From Primula veris (Eukaryota > Streptophyta > Magnoliopsida > Ericales > Primulaceae): a DNA stretch of 64,000 nt. Positions within the stretch are counted from its first letter, which is position 1; every line of letters begins with the position of its first letter. The position numbers and the translations under genes are program-made. A model generated the notes under the pieces. It saw nothing but the letters and a program-made list of their open reading frames with translations. It was not told where the DNA came from and ran no database searches. Below, in pieces: positions 59,460 to 64,000 of the stretch. The stretch lies in the NCBI GenBank assembly GCA_963682055.1, contig OY821742.1:10199752-10263751 (forward strand). Reading direction: 5' to 3'.

Positions 59460-61360
59460 GGTTTCATGTGTATTTAATGTAATAGTTCATGAAATTATTT
59501 TGCATGATAGAAAATGATGTCAAGATCAAAATAGTCTCTCTGAGGTCAGTAGTTTCCAGTTCGTATATGTTTTTCTCGTGCTTTATTAGACAAAAAATGT
59601 TATTGTTTGGTATAAGTTTGCAAGTTTTGATAAAATAAGTCCTGGATTTTTTAATTAATTTTAGTCCTTATTTACAAAACAAAAATAAACTTAAAAGGTA
59701 TGTGTATATCTAGAAGACCGTGTTAAGTGGTAGAGGTTACCATATCAATGCATTGGGTTCCTACTTTTTAACACCCATGAACATTCTTGATGCAAGGGTT
59801 GCCTTGGTTTCAATTATAGTCTCTGTGTAACCATTACTTAAAACATTGCCATATAAATTCACCCATAAATAATACCACCTAGACAAGTACTAGTTGTATA
59901 AATTAGTGACGTGCCTTGGAGAGACCCATTGCAATTACTATTTGCCACAGTAACACAAGGACTACAAACAATACAAACACGGCTCTCAAAAATACTTTAT
60001 TGAATATTGAAAATTGCTAGCAACAGTCACAATAGTATGTTCACTTGTGATCAAACAATTAGTACTTCAGAACAATGTGTGCACTTAAGTTGGTTTTTTT
60101 AACTAGTTCTTGTGTACCAATTGTTAACATTAGTTTATGTCAACTGATGTCTAGAATATAAAAATCAATTGCATGGCACACTAATTGCTAAGATCAAATA
60201 AAAAGGTGACATTTTCACAACAAAATAATTGAAATTATGAAGCTATGTAGCACTAGTGAAGAGGGTGGTGGTGGCAGCCAATATTTAAGGGGCACCAACT
60301 AGGGAGGCAAATCAGAATTAAGGGGATGTCAGTTTTCCATGTAACAAGGGGGAGCATTTGAGGATGGTCCCATTTCATGCTTACTTTTGTCCCATCAATT
60401 TTAAAAAAACAAGCTAATCATGATGAATATCTTTAGTTGCATGTGCCTTTTGTGAACTTAATCTTGTAGCCAAATCTTTAGATCACTGTTCACTGATAGT
60501 TAACTACAGATTTTCATCATGACAAATGCATCTCCTTTCTCCATGTTTTGTTTCAGTTCGAAAGAATAACGTATTTTGTTCTTTCTAGAGAAATCATAAG
60601 TTTTTGTTTACTTTTCAGTTTTGGGTAATTAAGAAAGGTAGATCATAATCCATAACATAATTGACAAATGGCAGGTCTTTTGATCACTATATATACTCTA
60701 CAAGTTAACAAAGTAAATTAATTTTAATAATTACATCTACTAGTTCCTTCAAGTTTTGAATCAATTTAGGAGAATGGGGAGTATCAGAAAAGTGTTAGCA
60801 AATCTAGCTTTCGTTTCTTTACAGAGAAAATCATTACTGTAATATTTTTCCTTTTGGAGTTTTAAGTAAGTAGGCACTAGGCAGGATGATCGGAAAATTA
60901 TCCAATCCATGCTCACTTTTGTCCCATCAATTTTAAAAACATTTTTTTTAATATATCTATTAGTATTAAGAGTATTGTCAATCCAAAAAATTTATCTAAA
61001 ACTTTTACCCGATGACCTGACTTGCCTAGTTATACTCATACAAACACTATTATAGGTCCATATAAGTCTAAATATATGAGTAATGTAGTATAAATATTAG
61101 TAACCAAAAATAAAACTACAAATTAAGAAAAAATGAATAAGTGACAATTGTATTTTAAAAAATAGTGTTGTTATTGACACCTTCAAATTCAACCCGCTAA
61201 CGTTGATTTTTCTAATCACACAATCCATAGGTTAGACTTATAACTTACACACAACTTACACACTCTATAGGCTAATAAAATACATATTTATCCGTCCAAG
61301 TATACATAAAATTTTATAATTTGATAAATCAAAATATAAATATTCACTTAATAAAAATAC
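59460..61360. other. AT-rich flank, no recognised feature
   Basis: There is no open frame with family resemblance, no RNA gene and no clear repeat boundary in this stretch. Confidence 0.5.
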
Positions 61361-61364
61361 AATC

Positions 61365-61640
61365 TATTAAAAACTCAAATAAAAATATACTAGAATCCTA
61401 TTTGAGTCTACCCTAAATTTAATTATTAATTAAAAAATATATATATATATAAAAACTCAACCCACTAAAAAACCAAATAAAAATATACTAGAACCTTAAT
61501 TGATCTTACCCTAAATTTAAATATTAATTAAAAAAATTGTTAAATATAAAACTCAACCCGCTAAAAACTCAAATAAAAATATACTAGAACCCTATTTGAG
61601 TCTACCCTAAATTTAAATATTAATTAAAAATAAATAAAAA
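61365..61640. repeat. Three degenerate tandem units of about 95-110 bp
   Basis: Each unit has the order AAAAACTCAA, ATAAAAATATACTAGAA, TGAGTCTACCCTAAATTTAA (or a close variant) and ATTAATTAAAAA. No further structure is seen from 61641 to 62394. Confidence 0.75.
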
Positions 61641-62394
61641 AAACCCCTTGATTAGGAGGATATGTCATGTAATGTGATACATTAACGGGTTAATTTTTTG
61701 CCTAGGTAAAATGTGTGAGCAAAACCATTTTTCATTTAACATAAATTATTAAATTGTTATCATTTAACATTAACAATTAAAACTCGTGATAAGTGGATTT
61801 GACTTGTGCATATGCCACATCAGCGGATTGATTTTTTAGATAAAAAAATAGGTGAAAAAAATCATTTCCCTAGTAGTGTTTTTTTAAGAGAGAGATTTTA
61901 ACCAAGTACGGGGTATGGCATTTTGTAAACTACTACTGGTTGGTCAAAAGATTTAGGGAACTCTTTCCTAACATAATAATAACTTATTTTTTCCAGAAAT
62001 TCATTTACCATACAAAAGACCTTTCATTTCGAAGCTCTCATTTAGATACTTTGCTTGGGAGAAGTATTTTTGCAAGAAGTAAATCAAGTCTAAAAGCTCT
62101 TCGCCTCTTCCATATAGCTCCAAAATTTTAATGTAAAGCGACCACATCGGAATCAATATTACTATCTCTATATTTAACATCAAAACTACATTTTATCAAA
62201 TTTAGCTATCCATTTTACATATACACAATTATATTACTTTTAATAATATTAAATGCAACTAGTTGTGAAAAAATATAAGTGAGAATAAACCAAGTGGTGG
62301 TCCACTTTTTAATTTTTACATAGCATGTATGCTATGTGAAAATAGCTAGCCAAATTATATTATCTAAACTTCTACGAGTTATAGTTAGTAGGAG

Positions 62395-62600
62395 TGGGCA
62401 CGGTTCGTTGCGGTTTGTTTTTTGGTAAACTGAAACCAAAACTGAAATTTTAGTCGATTCGGTTTCAGTTCGTTTTTCATGTTTTAGGAATAGAAACTGA
62501 ACCGGACCAAAACCGTTCGGTCCGGTTCGGTTTCGGCCCGGTTAACGGTTCCGGTTTGGCTCATGGTTCCGGTTCGATTCAGAATTTGTTTCCGTTCAAA
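62395..62600. mobile_element. GGTTCGG-rich repeat fragment
   Basis: It begins GAGTGGGCACGGTTCG and is packed with GGTTCGGTTTC / CCGGTTCGG words, a composition typical of short non-autonomous plant elements. The right end is not defined and no target duplication was found. Confidence 0.35.
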
Positions 62601-62764
62601 GGTTCTGTAAATATTATGGGAGAAATTCACTTTAATGCGTTTTGCATGTTTTTTTTAAGCGTACCATGTTTCAAAAATGTTGTTTTAGTGCCCTGAACTT
62701 AACATATTATTTGATTTAGTGACTTGAATTTAGAATTTTTTTATTTAGTGACCTCAGTTTAAGG

Positions 62765-63735
62765 GTGTCAATTTTACCCGACCCGACCCGGCGTTTTTTG
62801 GGTATTCGGGTAACGGTTTTAACGGTTCTCTCATCGTCTACGGGTCGGGTCGGTTCTATATAATTTATTTACTTATTTTACCTGACCCATACTCGTATAT
62901 GTAATGGATATAATGGTTCTCGGTGCGGGTATTTACCCAAAATACCCAAAATTCGTAACATTTATTCTAATTTTCTAGATGTTCTTTTATAAATAGTATT
63001 TTTACATATTGATAATGAATATATTTTTTCAAGTTATTTCTGAATTTACTTGTTAAAAATAAACAAAGTAATGAGTTATTATTAATTTTTTTTGCTTCAT
63101 ATTGGTCAATAATGTGTTTGGTTGATTACTGAATCACGTAAATATTACACAGTCACTTAAACATTACAAACTAATAGTTCCATTTTTCATTTTCTTAATT
63201 ACCCATTTTATTGTTAATGATTTCCCAAAATTATTAAAAAGATAGACTGAATTAAAAATAAATCGTAAAACTTGGAATCACAACAAACATTAACAACTAT
63301 TTTTTTATGAAACAGTGAGGAAAACCCATATTTTTATATAATTAATGATAAAGATATAAAAATGTGCGGAAAAAACCCCACAAGACATAAAAGAAAATAA
63401 ATAAAGGATATTCAACTAATGAAAAATTAAACAAGTATAAAAATATCATAAAAACTAATTGTTCGATGTTAAATCTTCAACCGTGTCTTCGCACATATTC
63501 AAAAACATTTCATATTTTTTCCCTCGCCATTGTATGAATTTTTCTTGTGGTGTTTCTCGTGCATTTATCCAATTTTCGTTGCAAATATATAATATGTATA
63601 TATATTTTTAAAATATGGGTATATACGATTCTATAATTCGGGTATGTGGGTCGGTTCTGCGGGTTGGGTCTACGAGTTGGGTACACGATATAGAGTTGAG
63701 AACCATACCCGCCCCAAAAACCAGCGGGGTCGCAT
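62765..63735. mobile_element. CCCGACCCG / CGGGTCGGG repeat element
   Basis: The left part has ACCCGACCCGACCCGG and GGGTCGGGTCGG. The right part (63615-63735) has GGGTATGTGGGTCGG and GAACCATACCCGCCCC, with an AT-rich middle. This looks like a non-autonomous element with GC-rich ends. Boundaries are approximate and the superfamily is not assigned. Confidence 0.4.
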
Positions 63736-63822
63736 TGGGAAAACCCAAAAATGGTTCCCAGTTTATTAGAAAATTTGGATTTGGTGACCTAATTAACTTC
63801 ATAAATTTTAAAAAATTACAAT

Positions 63823-64000
63823 TGTCACGCCCCAAAATCCATAAACACGGATATCGAGGCATGATCTTTTTAAATAAAAGAAAAGTGAAACCTGTTGGTA
63901 CGAATTTAAAAAATTTAAAAGAAAACACAACGAGCTAAAGGAACGATTGACAATTAAATAAAAATGTTGTCAAACACGGCTACAAGGCAAGTTTTATAAA
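63823..64000 (-). mobile_element. Third member of the solo-LTR family, cut by window edge
   Basis: It starts TGTCACGCCCCAAAATCC, as at 3745, after a possible target word acaat, and continues past the right edge. Divergence from the other two members is visible within the first 170 bp. It cannot be told whether this is a solo LTR or part of a full element. Confidence 0.75.

Overview
The window is nuclear DNA of a flowering plant, most likely a eudicot. It is AT-rich, with small-exon genes using GT-AG introns, an Au-type SINE, Copia elements and solo LTRs. I cannot name the species from the sequence alone.

The dominant structure is a large direct segmental duplication carrying the same two minus-strand genes twice. 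The genes are SDA1 (60S ribosome biogenesis) and, downstream of it, ARP3 (the actin-related subunit of the ARP2/3 complex). Unit 1 runs from the left edge to about 22230. Unit 2 runs from at most 28125 to about 57575. Exons are almost identical between units, and the two ARP3 exon 2 copies differ only by an indel. A 5.4-kb unique spacer separates the units and a 6.4-kb gene-free flank follows unit 2.

Each gene copy has decayed differently. ARP3 copy 1 keeps good exons 2 to 8, but exon 1, intron 1 and the promoter are missing: a 5'-truncated Copia element lies there instead. ARP3 copy 2 keeps exon 1, but has a 2-base deletion at the start of exon 2 and a 2.06-kb solo LTR inside exon 5. SDA1 copy 1 reads as an intact 16-exon, 805-codon gene. 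SDA1 copy 2 keeps all coding exons but has lost one G at the exon 1 splice donor and carries an 8.3-kb retroelement 8 bp inside an intron.

That retroelement (45524-53809) is an LTR-gag-LTR-gag-LTR composite. Two gag genes with identical protein products and no pol genes share a middle LTR, as in the non-autonomous TR-GAG class. Its U3 regions hold six hairpin modules with a constant core. Three members of one solo-LTR-type family are present: two complete insertions with 5-bp target duplications, one in each unit, and one start at the right edge. Smaller repeats include a TIR element with a 5-bp target duplication, an Au SINE and a short hairpin MITE shared by both units, a degenerate hAT-like element, and several tandem repeats. 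The 5' part of SDA1 also contains fossil copies of its own exons 1 and 2. I found no rRNA, CRISPR array or bacterial-type system.
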